Below are positions 1 through 9,848 of a stretch of 41,171 bases of DNA, piece after piece; the stretch's first letter is position 1; the number at the start of each line of letters is the position of its first letter. The notes below the pieces were generated by a model. That model ran no database searches, had not been told where the DNA came from, and saw only the letters and a list, made by a program, of their open reading frames with translations. Origin of the DNA: Halomonas sp. HL-48 (GTDB lineage: Bacteria > Pseudomonadota > Gammaproteobacteria > Pseudomonadales > Halomonadaceae); assembly GCF_001314875.1 (NCBI RefSeq), contig NZ_LJZS01000025.1:1-41171 (forward strand), read 5' to 3'. The translations under genes were made by a program, and so were the position numbers.

Positions 1-168
1 TCGAAGGAATTATCGCCAGTGCGACCTATCACATGAGCACAAGCGTACTGGAAGGAATGAACAACAAGATCAAGGTTATCAAGCGAATGGCTTATGGCTT
101 ATGGCTACCGGGACAATGCCTACTTCTTCCTAAAGATAAAAGCAGCATTTCCCGGTAAAGTGCGATGA
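1..168 (+). pseudogene. ISL3-family transposase, 3' remnant, frameshifted
   Basis: The frame opening at base 3 reads GIIASATYHMSTSVLEGMNN followed by KIKVIKRMAYG, the conserved C-terminal signature of ISL3-family transposases (the Glu of LEG.NNKIK belongs to the DDE domain). The frame is then broken: the 7-mer CTTATGG occurs twice in tandem at 91-97 and 98-104. With one copy removed, the sequence continues as YRDNAYFFLKIKAAFPG and ends at the TGA at 166-168; as it stands, the frame ends early at the TAA at 156-158. The 5' part of the gene lies outside the window. The segment around 152-172 (reverse complement GGGTTCATCGCACTTTACC) could be the right terminal inverted repeat overlapping the gene end, but no left end is available to compare. 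Family assignment is confident; the IS boundary is inferred. Confidence 0.8.
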
Positions 169-172
169 ACCC

Positions 173-205
173 AAAAAAAGCCCGCGACACAGTGTCGCGG
201 GCTTT
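173..205 (-). terminator. Rho-independent terminator of yhbY
   Basis: Read on the minus strand, a perfect stem AAAGCCCGCGACAC / GTGTCGCGGGCTTT (arms 192-205 and 177-190) is followed by a T-run (plus-strand A-run 173-179). It lies about 30 bp past the yhbY stop codon and also separates yhbY from the IS remnant. Confidence 0.9.
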
Positions 206-236
206 GACGATCAGGCGCGGTGGCTGAGTTAAACGC

Positions 237-563
237 TCAGCGACGGCCGTGATGGTTTTCGAAGCGCTTGATGTTGGACAGCTTGGGATTGCCCTTCGGA
301 TTCGGACGGTAGAGCAGCGCCGTCTTGCCGATGGACTGCACCAGTTCCGCCTGGCTGTCGTTGATCAGTTCTTCAAGCATGGCGGTGCGGTCGTCGCGCT
401 CGGGCAGTGCGAGCTTCACTTTAATGAGCTCGTGGTCGTTGAGTGCCCGGCCGAGTTCGGCGAGTAAATTGTCGGAAACGCCATTTTCGGACACGGTGAC
501 CACCGGGTTGAGGTAGTGGCCAATGCTGCGAAATGCTTTCTTTTGTGCCTGTGACAAGCTCAT
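237..563 (-). CDS. yhbY: YhbY, CRM-domain RNA-binding protein of the large ribosomal subunit
   Basis: The 108-residue protein is a single CRS1/YhbY (CRM) domain, close to the ~97 residues of E. coli YhbY. It starts MSLSQAQKKAFRSIGHYLNP and has the family's GxN-type segment and the helix VSDNLLAELGRALNDHELIK. A basic tail (NIKRFENHHGRR) follows. Family members bind RNA and associate with pre-50S particles, so a role in ribosome assembly is expected. It is divergent from rlmE, itself a 50S maturation enzyme, as in E. coli and Pseudomonas. No convincing Shine-Dalgarno sequence precedes the ATG at 561-563, so the start rests on family alignment. A strong terminator follows the gene. Confidence 0.92.
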   Translation of the reverse strand: MSLSQAQKKAFRSIGHYLNPVVTVSENGVSDNLLAELGRALNDHELIKVKLALPERDDRTAMLEELINDSQAELVQSIGKTALLYRPNPKGNPKLSNIKRFENHHGRR

Positions 564-668
564 GGTATCTTGCGGTATCCCAGTTTGCGCTTAACGTTCC
601 ATCTTACGGTGAAACGTCACCGAGTGAAAGCCATCGTGTGAAAGCGCCCATCGCTCCTTCAATGTTAG

Positions 669-1325
669 ATGTTCATGCAGCAAACGCCTCCGGGCCGAAA
701 ACGGCCATCAAGTAAAACCAGCGCAAGCTGGATGAAAGAGCATTTTGACGATCAGTATGTCAAACAGAGCTGGCAGGACGGTTATCGCTCGCGGGCGAGC
801 TACAAACTGCTGGAAATCGACGACAAGGACAAGCTGCTGCGTCCTGGCATGACGATCATCGATCTGGGCGCGGCGCCGGGCGGCTGGAGCCAGATTGCCG
901 CCGAGAAAGTGGGCTCGCAGGGCCGGGTGATTGCGTCCGACATTCTGGAGATGGACAGCCTTGCGGATGTGACCTTCATTCAGGGTGACTTCACGGAAGA
1001 AACGGTCCTCAATGCCATCCTCGAGCGTCTGGAAAATCGCCCTGTCGACCTTGTGATGTCGGACATGGCCCCCAATATGAGTGGTATGGCGGCGATTGAC
1101 CAGCCGCAAGCCATGTATCTGGTGGAGCTGGCCCTCGAGCTTGCCCGGGAAACGCTATCGCCGGGTGGTAATCTGCTGGTAAAGGTATTCCAGGGTGAAG
1201 GCTTCGACAGCTATCTGAAAGAGCTGCGTACAAGTTTCAAGCGGGTGGTGACGCGCAAGCCAGGGGCTTCACGAGCACGCTCGCGGGAAGTGTATCTATT
1301 GGCAGAGGGGTTTCGGAGTTCGTGA
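669..1325 (+). CDS. rlmE: RlmE (FtsJ), 23S rRNA U2552 2'-O-methyltransferase
   Basis: RlmE methylates the ribose of U2552 in the A-loop of 23S rRNA using S-adenosylmethionine, a late step of 50S assembly. The 218-residue protein has the SAM-binding motif DLGAAPGGW at 65-73. The catalytic K-D-K-E tetrad is visible as K46, D132 (SDMAPN), K172 ([10 protein letters not shown]) and E207 (SREVYL), each offset by 8 from the E. coli numbering. Two in-frame ATGs (669 and 675) are available and neither has a strong ribosome-binding site, so the start is uncertain by two codons. The gene precedes ftsH in the conserved order and is divergent from yhbY across a 105-bp spacer. Confidence 0.95.
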   Translation: MFMQQTPPGRKRPSSKTSASWMKEHFDDQYVKQSWQDGYRSRASYKLLEIDDKDKLLRPGMTIIDLGAAPGGWSQIAAEKVGSQGRVIASDILEMDSLADVTFIQGDFTEETVLNAILERLENRPVDLVMSDMAPNMSGMAAIDQPQAMYLVELALELARETLSPGGNLLVKVFQGEGFDSYLKELRTSFKRVVTRKPGASRARSREVYLLAEGFRSS

Positions 1326-1394
1326 CCTCTCGACGGCTTATCGCCAGGATTTATCATCGCGATAGCCAGACAGGCAGTTGCAAAGTGTGTCACA

Positions 1395-1447
1395 TTGGGC
1401 CAGTAGGCGAACGTGGCACAGATGGCCCAAGACGCCAGGCGTCTTGG
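1395..1447 (+). promoter_or_regulatory. Competing inverted repeats in the rlmE-ftsH spacer
   Basis: TTGGGCCA (1395-1402) is the exact reverse complement of TGGCCCAA (1423-1430). CCAAGACGCC (1427-1436) is the exact reverse complement of GGCGTCTTGG (1438-1447), separated by one base. The two stems share bases 1427-1430, so in RNA they could not both form completely. There is no T-run, so this is not a standard terminator. The function is unknown; see the finding on this site. Confidence 0.5.
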
Positions 1448-1527
1448 CAATGGTTGAACGCTTGAGGCTGATGTAAGGTCTCACTATCAGGGTTTAACTG
1501 ACAGATTCTTGTAATGAGGGTAGCCCC

Positions 1528-3528
<2,001 letters not shown>

Positions 3529-3556
3529 CGCAGCGCCCGGCCATTCGGCTGTCGAT

Positions 3557-3587
3557 AAGGCGTCCCCAAAAGGGACGCCTTTTTGTT
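3557..3587 (+). terminator. Rho-independent terminator of ftsH
   Basis: A 10-bp stem AAGGCGTCCC / GGGACGCCTT with loop CAAAA is followed by a T-rich run from 3580. It ends just before an upstream in-frame ATG (3588) of folP, which argues against that ATG as the folP start. Confidence 0.88.
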
Positions 3588-3635
3588 ATGCTGTGCGGCT
3601 ACAACAGCGATACGTTTTTTCGACCAGGCGACAGC

Positions 3636-4553
3636 ATGACTTTTACCGCACGTCCTACCCCTTCGGCTCCGGTGACCCCGACCTCTGCGCAGCTTCGCTG
3701 CGGGCGGCACTTGCTCGATCTATCCTTTCCCCGCGTCATGGGCGTATTGAACGTAACGCCTGACTCCTTTTCGGACGGCGGCCAGCACGTGGCCATCGAC
3801 GATGCGCTGCGGCGTGCGGAGCAGATGATCGCGGAAGGCGCTTCCATCATTGATGTGGGCGGTGAATCGACGCGCCCCGGGGCGTCGCCGGTTGCCGAGC
3901 AGCAGGAGCTTGACCGTGTCGCCCCGGTGATTGAAGGCCTGGTGCGCGAACTCGACGCCCTGGTCTCGGTGGACACCAGCTGCCCGGCGGTGATGAGTGA
4001 AGCAAGCAGTCTGGGGGCGGGCATGATCAATGACGTGCGTTCGCTCGAGCGTGAAGGGGCGCTGGCCGCCGCCACGGCGAGCGGCCTGCCGGTATGTCTG
4101 ATGCATCGCCAAGGCGAGCCTCAGCACATGCAGCAGGCGCCCGCCTACGCGCAGCCCATTGAGGAGGCGGTGGTCGAGTATCTGGCCGCGCGTATTGCCG
4201 AGTGCGAAGCCGCGGGGCTGCGTCGCCATCGATTGCTGGTGGACCCCGGCTTTGGGTTTGGCAAAACCGTTGAGCATAACCTGCGTTTGCTTAACCAGAT
4301 GGCCGTGCTCCAGTCGCTTGACCTGCCGGTGCTGGTTGGCATGTCGCGCAAGAGCATGATCGGTAAAGTATTGGGCCGCTCGGTTGACGAGCGACTTCCC
4401 GGTGGCCTGGCGCTGGCGGCCATGGCCGTCGAGCGGGGCGCCGGCATCGTGCGCGTTCATGATGTGGGGCCAACGGTGGACGCCGTCAACATGGCGTGGG
4501 CCGTACTCCAGGAAGGCTGCGAGCCCACTACCCATAAGGAGAATAACGCATGA
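3636..4553 (+). CDS. folP: FolP, dihydropteroate synthase
   Basis: FolP condenses p-aminobenzoate with 6-hydroxymethyl-dihydropterin pyrophosphate in folate synthesis and is the sulfonamide target. Visible signatures are [15 protein letters not shown] (pterin/pyrophosphate loop), GGESTRPGA, the central DVRSLE and PGFGFGKT regions, and [10 protein letters not shown] near the C-terminus. The open frame extends upstream to 3588, but that ATG touches the ftsH terminator. The ATG at 3636 (MTFTARPTP) is therefore preferred, giving 305 residues, still slightly longer at the N-terminus than E. coli FolP (282). The stop codon overlaps the glmM start (ATGA, 4550-4553), so the two are probably translationally coupled. 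Confidence 0.95.
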   Translation: MTFTARPTPSAPVTPTSAQLRCGRHLLDLSFPRVMGVLNVTPDSFSDGGQHVAIDDALRRAEQMIAEGASIIDVGGESTRPGASPVAEQQELDRVAPVIEGLVRELDALVSVDTSCPAVMSEASSLGAGMINDVRSLEREGALAAATASGLPVCLMHRQGEPQHMQQAPAYAQPIEEAVVEYLAARIAECEAAGLRRHRLLVDPGFGFGKTVEHNLRLLNQMAVLQSLDLPVLVGMSRKSMIGKVLGRSVDERLPGGLALAAMAVERGAGIVRVHDVGPTVDAVNMAWAVLQEGCEPTTHKENNA

Positions 4554-5899
4554 CCAGACGCTATTTTGGCACCGACGGTATTCGTGGAACGGTCGGTCAG
4601 TCGCCGATTACCGCTGACTTTATGCTTAAGCTGGGGTGGGCCGCGGGGCAGGTGTTGCGCCGCGAAAAAGGCCGCACGCGGGTCTTGATCGGCAAGGATA
4701 CGCGTATCTCGGGTTACATGTTCGAGTCAGCGCTGGAGTCGGGGCTCTCGGCGGCAGGCGCCGACGTGGCATTGCTGGGGCCGATGCCGACGCCTGGGAT
4801 TGCCTATCTGACGCGCACCTTTCGCGCCGATGCAGGTATTGTGATCTCGGCCTCGCACAATCCCTTCGAGGATAACGGCATCAAGTTTTTCTCGGCCGAA
4901 GGCAAGAAGCTGGCCGATGACATCGAAGACCGTATCGAGACCATGCTGGATGCACCGCTGACCACGGCGGATGCGGCCCAACTGGGCAAGGCCATGCGAA
5001 TCGACGATGCGGCCGGTCGCTATATCGAGTTCTGCAAATCGACCCTGCCCGACCGTCTCAGCCTGCATGGCCTGACCATCGTGCTCGACTGCGCCCACGG
5101 TGCCACTTACCACATCGCGCCGAGCGTCTTCCGCGAGTTGGGCGCCGAAGTGAGTGTCATCGGCGGCTCGCCCGACGGCCTGAATATCAATCATCAGGTG
5201 GGGTCGACGCACCCTGCGGCACTGCGCGCGGCGGTGATTCAGCAGGGCGCCGACCTGGGGATTGCGTTTGACGGTGACGGTGACCGGGTGCTGCTGGTCG
5301 ATTCGGACGGCCGTGAAGTGGACGGCGACGACATCCTTTACCTGATCGCCCGGGATCGCCACGCGCGCGGTCTGCTGGAAGGCGGTGTAGTCGGCACGCT
5401 GATGAGCAATTTTGGCCTGGCCATGGCGCTCGAAAAAATGGGCATCCCGTTCGAGCGTGCCAAGGTCGGTGACCGTTACGTGATGGAGCGTATGGCGGCC
5501 AACCAGTGGGAACTGGGCGGCGAATCCTCAGGGCATATTGTGTGCAGCCATGTGCAGACCACTGGCGACGGCATCGTCTCGGCGCTCCAGGTGCTCGCCT
5601 TAATGATGCGTGAGCAGCAGCCGCTGCCCGCGCTGCTGAGAGGCCTTGAGAAAGTCCCGCAGTCGCTAGTCAATGTCAGATTGCCCGCCGGTGCCAATGC
5701 CAAGGAGGTAATGGCATCGGAGCCGCTGCAGCAGGCGGTCAGCGCACTCGAAAGCGAGCTGGGTGATGAAGGACGGGTCCTGCTCAGGGCGTCAGGCACC
5801 GAACCGCTGATCCGCGTGATGGTCGAAGGTCGCGCGCACCTTGACGTTGATCAGCTGGCCAGCCGACTGGCCGAGCAGGTCAAGGCACTGCTTAAATAG
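4550..5899 (+). CDS. glmM: GlmM, phosphoglucosamine mutase
   Basis: GlmM interconverts glucosamine-6-phosphate and glucosamine-1-phosphate, feeding UDP-GlcNAc for peptidoglycan and LPS. The 449-residue protein carries the phosphoserine loop [10 protein letters not shown] with the nucleophile S102, the metal loop FDGDGDR with D241/D243/D245 (both numbered as in E. coli), the sugar-binding GGESSGH and the phosphate-binding [21 protein letters not shown] lies just upstream of the ATG, inside the end of folP, and the genes overlap by 4 bases. Confidence 0.97.
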   Translation: MTRRYFGTDGIRGTVGQSPITADFMLKLGWAAGQVLRREKGRTRVLIGKDTRISGYMFESALESGLSAAGADVALLGPMPTPGIAYLTRTFRADAGIVISASHNPFEDNGIKFFSAEGKKLADDIEDRIETMLDAPLTTADAAQLGKAMRIDDAAGRYIEFCKSTLPDRLSLHGLTIVLDCAHGATYHIAPSVFRELGAEVSVIGGSPDGLNINHQVGSTHPAALRAAVIQQGADLGIAFDGDGDRVLLVDSDGREVDGDDILYLIARDRHARGLLEGGVVGTLMSNFGLAMALEKMGIPFERAKVGDRYVMERMAANQWELGGESSGHIVCSHVQTTGDGIVSALQVLALMMREQQPLPALLRGLEKVPQSLVNVRLPAGANAKEVMASEPLQQAVSALESELGDEGRVLLRASGTEPLIRVMVEGRAHLDVDQLASRLAEQVKALLK

Positions 5900-5979
5900 C
5901 GCGGGTGTGCCGATAACAGCGGTTGTCTTGACAAGTCCGCTCCTATACCATTTCGCTCCACCTTGAGTGAGGAGAGTCC

Positions 5980-6729
5980 ATGCGTAGGCCCTTAATCGCC
6001 GGTAACTGGAAAATGAACGGTTCGGCGGCGCTGGTTGAAGCATTCGGCAAGGCATTCGCCGACGCGCAGCTGCCGGCAAACGTTGATATGGTCGTGATTC
6101 CGCCATTTCCCTATCTGGATGCGGCGCGGCATGCCTTCAAGAACACCCCGCTACGGCTCGGTGCGCAGACGCTCAATCCATTGCACTCAGGGGCGCACAC
6201 CGGCGAGGTGAGCGGTCGCATGCTCAAGGAGTTTGACGTGGCCTACGCCCTCGTCGGTCACTCGGAGCGGCGTCAGCTGTATCGGGAAACCGATGAGCAG
6301 GTGTTTGAACGGCTGATGGCCGCGCTTGACGTGGGGCTTACGCCGATCCTGTGCGTAGGCGAGACTCTTGAGGAGCGTGATGCGGGGCATACCATGGACG
6401 TGGTGCTGCGCCAGGTGGGGCATGTCATGGCGCGCCTGGAAACCGCACAGCGCAGCGAAGTGGTTATTGCCTATGAACCGGTATGGGCCATCGGTACGGG
6501 GCGAACTGCCACGCCCGAGCAGGCTCAGGACGTCATGGCGGGCATTCGTGCCTACCAGGCGTCCTTCGATACCTCGCTTGCCGAGCAGCTCAGGCTGCTT
6601 TACGGCGGCAGCATGAATGCAAACAACGCGGCTGAGCTTCTTGCGCAGCCGGACATCGACGGCGGTTTAGTGGGCGGTGCTTCGCTCAAAACCGACGATT
6701 TCTACGCCATTTGTCAGTCAGCAGGATAA
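5980..6729 (+). CDS. tpiA: TpiA, triosephosphate isomerase
   Basis: TpiA interconverts dihydroxyacetone phosphate and glyceraldehyde-3-phosphate in glycolysis and gluconeogenesis. The 249-residue protein shows catalytic K11 (NWKMN), H94 (VGHSERR) and E166 (AYEPVWAIGTG) and the phosphate-binding loop YGGSMNANN followed by GGLVGGASL. A strong ribosome-binding site (GAGGAGAG) precedes the ATG. The gene lies between glmM and secG as in many gammaproteobacteria. The 80-bp spacer after glmM contains TTGACA and TATACC elements, but their spacing is too short to call a confident promoter. Confidence 0.97.
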   Translation: MRRPLIAGNWKMNGSAALVEAFGKAFADAQLPANVDMVVIPPFPYLDAARHAFKNTPLRLGAQTLNPLHSGAHTGEVSGRMLKEFDVAYALVGHSERRQLYRETDEQVFERLMAALDVGLTPILCVGETLEERDAGHTMDVVLRQVGHVMARLETAQRSEVVIAYEPVWAIGTGRTATPEQAQDVMAGIRAYQASFDTSLAEQLRLLYGGSMNANNAAELLAQPDIDGGLVGGASLKTDDFYAICQSAG

Positions 6730-6733
6730 CGCC

Positions 6734-7093
6734 ATGCAAGTTGCAATTCTTATGGTCCATGTGGTGATTGCGATCGCCCTGGTTGTGCTCATCCTGCTTC
6801 AGCAGGGTAAAGGTGCCGATGCAGGCGCTGCCTTTGGCGGCGGCGCGTCGCAGACGGTGTTTGGGTCACGCGGTAGCGGTAACTTTCTGTCGCGTTTCAC
6901 GGCCATTCTGGCCGCAGGGTTTTTTGTCACCTCCATGGCGCTGGCGTACTTCGCTACCCAGGCGGGGCAAGCACCGGAAGAGGGTATTCCCGATGCTAAT
7001 CTCATCGAGCAGCAGCAAAGTGCACCAACGCTTGACGAGGGCGATGAAAGTGAGGATAATACTGCGCCAGTGCTAGAGGAAAGCAGCGAGTAA
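6734..7093 (+). CDS. secG: SecG, auxiliary subunit of the SecYEG protein translocon
   Basis: SecG is the small third subunit of the inner-membrane translocon and assists SecA-driven export. The 119-residue protein begins MQVAILMVHVVIAIALVVLI (first membrane helix). It has the conserved cytoplasmic loop GKGADAGAAFGGGASQTVFG and a second helix around 52-74 (FTAILAAGFFVTSMALAYFA). The acidic C-terminal tail fits a halophile. The open frame extends upstream into tpiA, but the ATG at 6734, four bases after the tpiA stop, with AGGA upstream, gives the standard SecG N-terminus. Confidence 0.95.
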   Translation: MQVAILMVHVVIAIALVVLILLQQGKGADAGAAFGGGASQTVFGSRGSGNFLSRFTAILAAGFFVTSMALAYFATQAGQAPEEGIPDANLIEQQQSAPTLDEGDESEDNTAPVLEESSE

Positions 7094-7127
7094 CTGCTTG
7101 ATTTTGCTTTCTCGAGCCTCCCCCGAT

Positions 7128-7214
7128 GCCGAAGTGGTGGAATTGGTAGACACGCTATCTTGAGGGGGTAGTGACCTTACGGTCGTGCGGGTTCAAGTCC
7201 CGCCTTCGGCACCA
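7128..7214 (+). tRNA. tRNA-Leu (anticodon GAG)
   Basis: The acceptor stem GCCGAAG / CTTCGGC is followed by discriminator A and an encoded CCA (7212-7214). The anticodon stem CTATC/GGTAG encloses the loop TTGAGGG, with the anticodon GAG at 7162-7164, reading CUC/CUU. A long class-II variable arm and the T-loop GTTCAAGTCC are present. It is the counterpart of E. coli leuU, which also follows secG. It is probably transcribed with secG. Confidence 0.97.
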
Positions 7215-7358
7215 TCTGATGCGCTGGTTCGCCAGTTCCCCAGAAGCAGTATGTACTAAGCGCGAACGAGGCTGCCTTCTCGACGCCGTCGTCGGCTAAG
7301 CGATGCGACGCAGGCGATGCAAGAAGCAGTGGCCGCGCTGGTTAAGGTGAAAGACGGC

Positions 7359-7387
7359 TTGACGAAACAAGGTCAAACGTCTATTAT
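7359..7387 (+). promoter_or_regulatory. Sigma-70 promoter of tRNA-fMet and the rimP-nusA-infB operon
   Basis: A -35 box TTGACG (7359-7364) is separated by exactly 17 bp from a -10 box TATTAT (7382-7387). The expected start is near 7394, about 10 bp before the mature tRNA. The GC-rich discriminator (CTGCGACC) is typical of stable-RNA promoters subject to stringent control. The rest of the 189-bp spacer between the two tRNAs (7215-7358) shows no gene or terminator. Confidence 0.8.
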
Positions 7388-7403
7388 CTGCGACCTAGAT
7401 TGA

Positions 7404-7480
<77 letters not shown>

Positions 7481-7593
7481 CTTTCTGGCGATAAGTAAGC
7501 ATGTGCGATGGTTTCGCGAAGCAGTAAACGACTCCATCACTTATAGGGGATTCCCTTTGCTTAGCGCCGAGATAGTGTGACAGGTTTCTTTCG

Positions 7594-7624
7594 AAAAGCC
7601 CCTTCCTGTGAAGGGGCTTTTTGT
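7594..7624 (+). terminator. Terminator/attenuator between tRNA-fMet and rimP
   Basis: A 12-bp stem AAAAGCCCCTTC / GAAGGGGCTTTT with loop CTGT is followed by TT. It sits 114 bp after the tRNA and 143 bp before the rimP start. Because rimP-nusA-infB has no obvious separate promoter, this probably limits readthrough; in E. coli the equivalent leader terminators take part in NusA autoregulation (family knowledge). Confidence 0.85.
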
Positions 7625-7766
7625 TAGCGGCTTTTCGTTAACAAGCGTGTCTCAAGGGCGTACGCCCATCGGCTTGCCGGAGACACATTTCCGGGTAACG
7701 CCAATCAGCCACCTAGCTTTTCATATGTCTCCTGGCCAGGTGCCTGATGCAACGGCTATAGGAGCA

Positions 7767-8234
7767 ATGTCTGTGGCCACAAAACATGCGGCGCTGCACG
7801 CGCTGATCGAACCTGTTGTCGCTGCCATGGGCTTTGAACTGTGGGGCATCGACCATCTATCGCAGGGTAAGCAATCGCGCTTGGTCATCTATATTGAGCG
7901 CGACAGCGGTGTGAATGTTGAAGACTGCGCCGATATCAGCCGCCAAGTCAGTGCGATTCTTGATGTCGAAGATCCCATTCCTGGCGAATACCGCCTGGAA
8001 GTTTCTTCGCCGGGCATGGCGCGCCCGCTCTATACCCTGGATCATTTTTCCCGTTTTCAAGGACACCATGTCGCGCTCAAACTGCGCGCCCCTTTTGACG
8101 GGCGGCGCAAGTTTCAGGGATTGCTGGCAGGCGTCGAGGGCGACGAAATACTGCTGCAGATAGACGGCGAGGAGTATTGCTTTCCGATTGAAGGCATTGA
8201 TTCTGCGCATATTGTACCGCAGTTCGACGATTAA
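7767..8234 (+). CDS. rimP: RimP, 30S ribosomal subunit maturation factor
   Basis: RimP helps mature the 30S subunit, binding near S12 and the central pseudoknot. The open frame extends back into the preceding terminator (7608), but the ATG at 7767 has AGGAG four bases upstream and yields MSVATKHAALHALIEPVVAA, giving 155 residues against ~150 in E. coli. Visible family features are GFELWGIDH, the segment VEDCADISRQVSAILDVEDP, YRLEVSSPGMARPL and the C-terminal SH3-like barrel. It is the first protein gene of the nusA-infB operon. Confidence 0.95.
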   Translation: MSVATKHAALHALIEPVVAAMGFELWGIDHLSQGKQSRLVIYIERDSGVNVEDCADISRQVSAILDVEDPIPGEYRLEVSSPGMARPLYTLDHFSRFQGHHVALKLRAPFDGRRKFQGLLAGVEGDEILLQIDGEEYCFPIEGIDSAHIVPQFDD

Positions 8235-8306
8235 CCGGGTGGCGTGGTGGCCGGCAGGCAGCTGGCACGATGCACATAAGGACAGGTTTTCTGGCGAGGC
8301 AAACGC

Positions 8307-9821
8307 ATGAGTAAAGAAATTTTAATGGTCGTTGACGCGATCTCTAACGAAAAAGGTGTTCCCCGCGACGTTATTTTCGAAGCGGTGGAAGCTGCTCTTG
8401 CGAGCGCGTCACGCAAGCGTTTCGACAATCAAGAAGCCAACGTGCGGGTACATATCGACCGCCGCACGGGGGATTACGAGACGTTCCGCTACTGGACGGT
8501 GGTTGAGGACGACGAGTTCGAAACGCCGGATTACGAAATCAAGGAAACCATTGCTGAGCAGCGCGATCCGCCGCTTAAGCTTGGCGACGTGGTCGAACAG
8601 AAAATCGAGAATGCCGTGTTCGGTCGTATTGCGGCGCAAACGGCCAAGCAGGTCATCGTGCAAAAAGTGCGCGAGGCCGAGCGTGCCGAAGTGGTACGCC
8701 AGTACGCCGACCGTGAAGGTGAGCTGGTCGCCGGCATCGTCAAGAAGACCACGCGCGACGGCTTGATCATTGATCTGGGCGACAACGCCGAAGCCTTCCT
8801 GCCGCGCAACGAAATGATCCACGGCGAGCGCTACCGCATGAACGAGCGCGTTCGCGCGCTGCTGGTCAAGGTTGACCCCGACGCGCGCGGCGCCCAGCTG
8901 CAGCTGTCGCGTACCTGCCCCGAGCTGATTATCGAGCTCTTCAAAATCGAAGTGCCGGAAATCGCCGAGCAACTGATCGAAATCAAAGGGGCCGCACGGG
9001 ATCCTGGTTCACGGGCTAAAATTGCCGTGAAAACCAACGACCGTCGCATTGACCCGGTTGGTGCCTGTGTCGGGATGCGCGGTTCGCGCGTGCAGGCCGT
9101 GTCGACGGAGCTGCAAAATGAGCGTGTCGATATCGTCCTGTGGGATGACAATCCGGCTCAGTTGGTGATCAATGCCATGGCGCCGGCCGATGTGGCGTCT
9201 ATTCTTGTCGACGAGGATGCCCACGCAATGGACGTCGCCGTTGCCCAGGACAACCTGGCGCAGGCGATTGGCCGTAGCGGCCAGAACGTGCGCCTGGCCT
9301 CTGATCTGACCGGCTGGCGGATTAACGTCATGACCGAAGACGAAGCGGAAGCCAAGCGCGATCAGGAAATTGATAGCCTGGTTGACTCCTTCGTGCATCA
9401 TCTTCAGGTCGACGACGATGTCGCCCGCCTGTTAGTGGAAGAAGGGTTCACGACCCTTGAAGAAGTCGCCTACGTGCCGCTGGAAGAAATGCTCGAAATC
9501 GAAGAGTTCGACGAGGATTTGGTGGAAGAGCTACGCGCACGAGCGAAAGACGAGCTACTGACGATGGCCATTGCCTCGGAAGAAGCGCTAGACGGTGCCC
9601 AGCCAGCAGATGACCTGCTGGCGATGGACGGTATGGAGCGCCATCTCGCCTTCATCCTCGCCAGCCGCGGCATTGTCACCATGGAAGATCTCGCCGAGCA
9701 GTCTGTCGACGATCTGGTCGATATCGAGGAGTTGGACGAAGCGCGCGCAGCGGCATTGATCATGACTGCCCGTGCGCCCTGGTTTGAAGACGATGACGCG
9801 TCGGATTCGAACACACAGTAA
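8307..9821 (+). CDS. nusA: NusA, transcription termination/antitermination factor
   Basis: NusA binds RNA polymerase and modulates pausing, intrinsic termination and rRNA/lambda antitermination. The 504-residue protein has the N-terminal polymerase-binding domain (1-~125), an S1 domain (~135-200), two KH domains ([20 protein letters not shown] and [13 protein letters not shown]), and two C-terminal acidic repeats (around 365-425 and 440-500) as in E. coli. The C-terminal repeats are strongly Asp/Glu rich. GAGG precedes the ATG. It probably acts on the boxA-containing rRNA leader seen at the right end of this window. Confidence 0.97.
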   Translation: MSKEILMVVDAISNEKGVPRDVIFEAVEAALASASRKRFDNQEANVRVHIDRRTGDYETFRYWTVVEDDEFETPDYEIKETIAEQRDPPLKLGDVVEQKIENAVFGRIAAQTAKQVIVQKVREAERAEVVRQYADREGELVAGIVKKTTRDGLIIDLGDNAEAFLPRNEMIHGERYRMNERVRALLVKVDPDARGAQLQLSRTCPELIIELFKIEVPEIAEQLIEIKGAARDPGSRAKIAVKTNDRRIDPVGACVGMRGSRVQAVSTELQNERVDIVLWDDNPAQLVINAMAPADVASILVDEDAHAMDVAVAQDNLAQAIGRSGQNVRLASDLTGWRINVMTEDEAEAKRDQEIDSLVDSFVHHLQVDDDVARLLVEEGFTTLEEVAYVPLEEMLEIEEFDEDLVEELRARAKDELLTMAIASEEALDGAQPADDLLAMDGMERHLAFILASRGIVTMEDLAEQSVDDLVDIEELDEARAAALIMTARAPWFEDDDASDSNTQ

Positions 9822-9848
9822 ACAGGTCACGGGCTGAGGAGGGTCAAT

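Noticed and set aside
1461..1490. Possible heat-shock (sigma-32) promoter ahead of ftsH (CTTGAGG ... TCACTAT)
   Set aside because: The -35 part is acceptable but the -10 region lacks the CCCCAT core; too weak to report as a feature.
5923..5951. Possible tpiA promoter (TTGACA near TATACC)
   Set aside because: The best -35 and -10 boxes are only 10 bp apart; other pairings are poor matches, so no promoter is called.
7215..7358. A third tRNA or small gene between tRNA-Leu and tRNA-fMet
   Set aside because: No cloverleaf, T-loop consensus, terminator or coding signal was found in this spacer.
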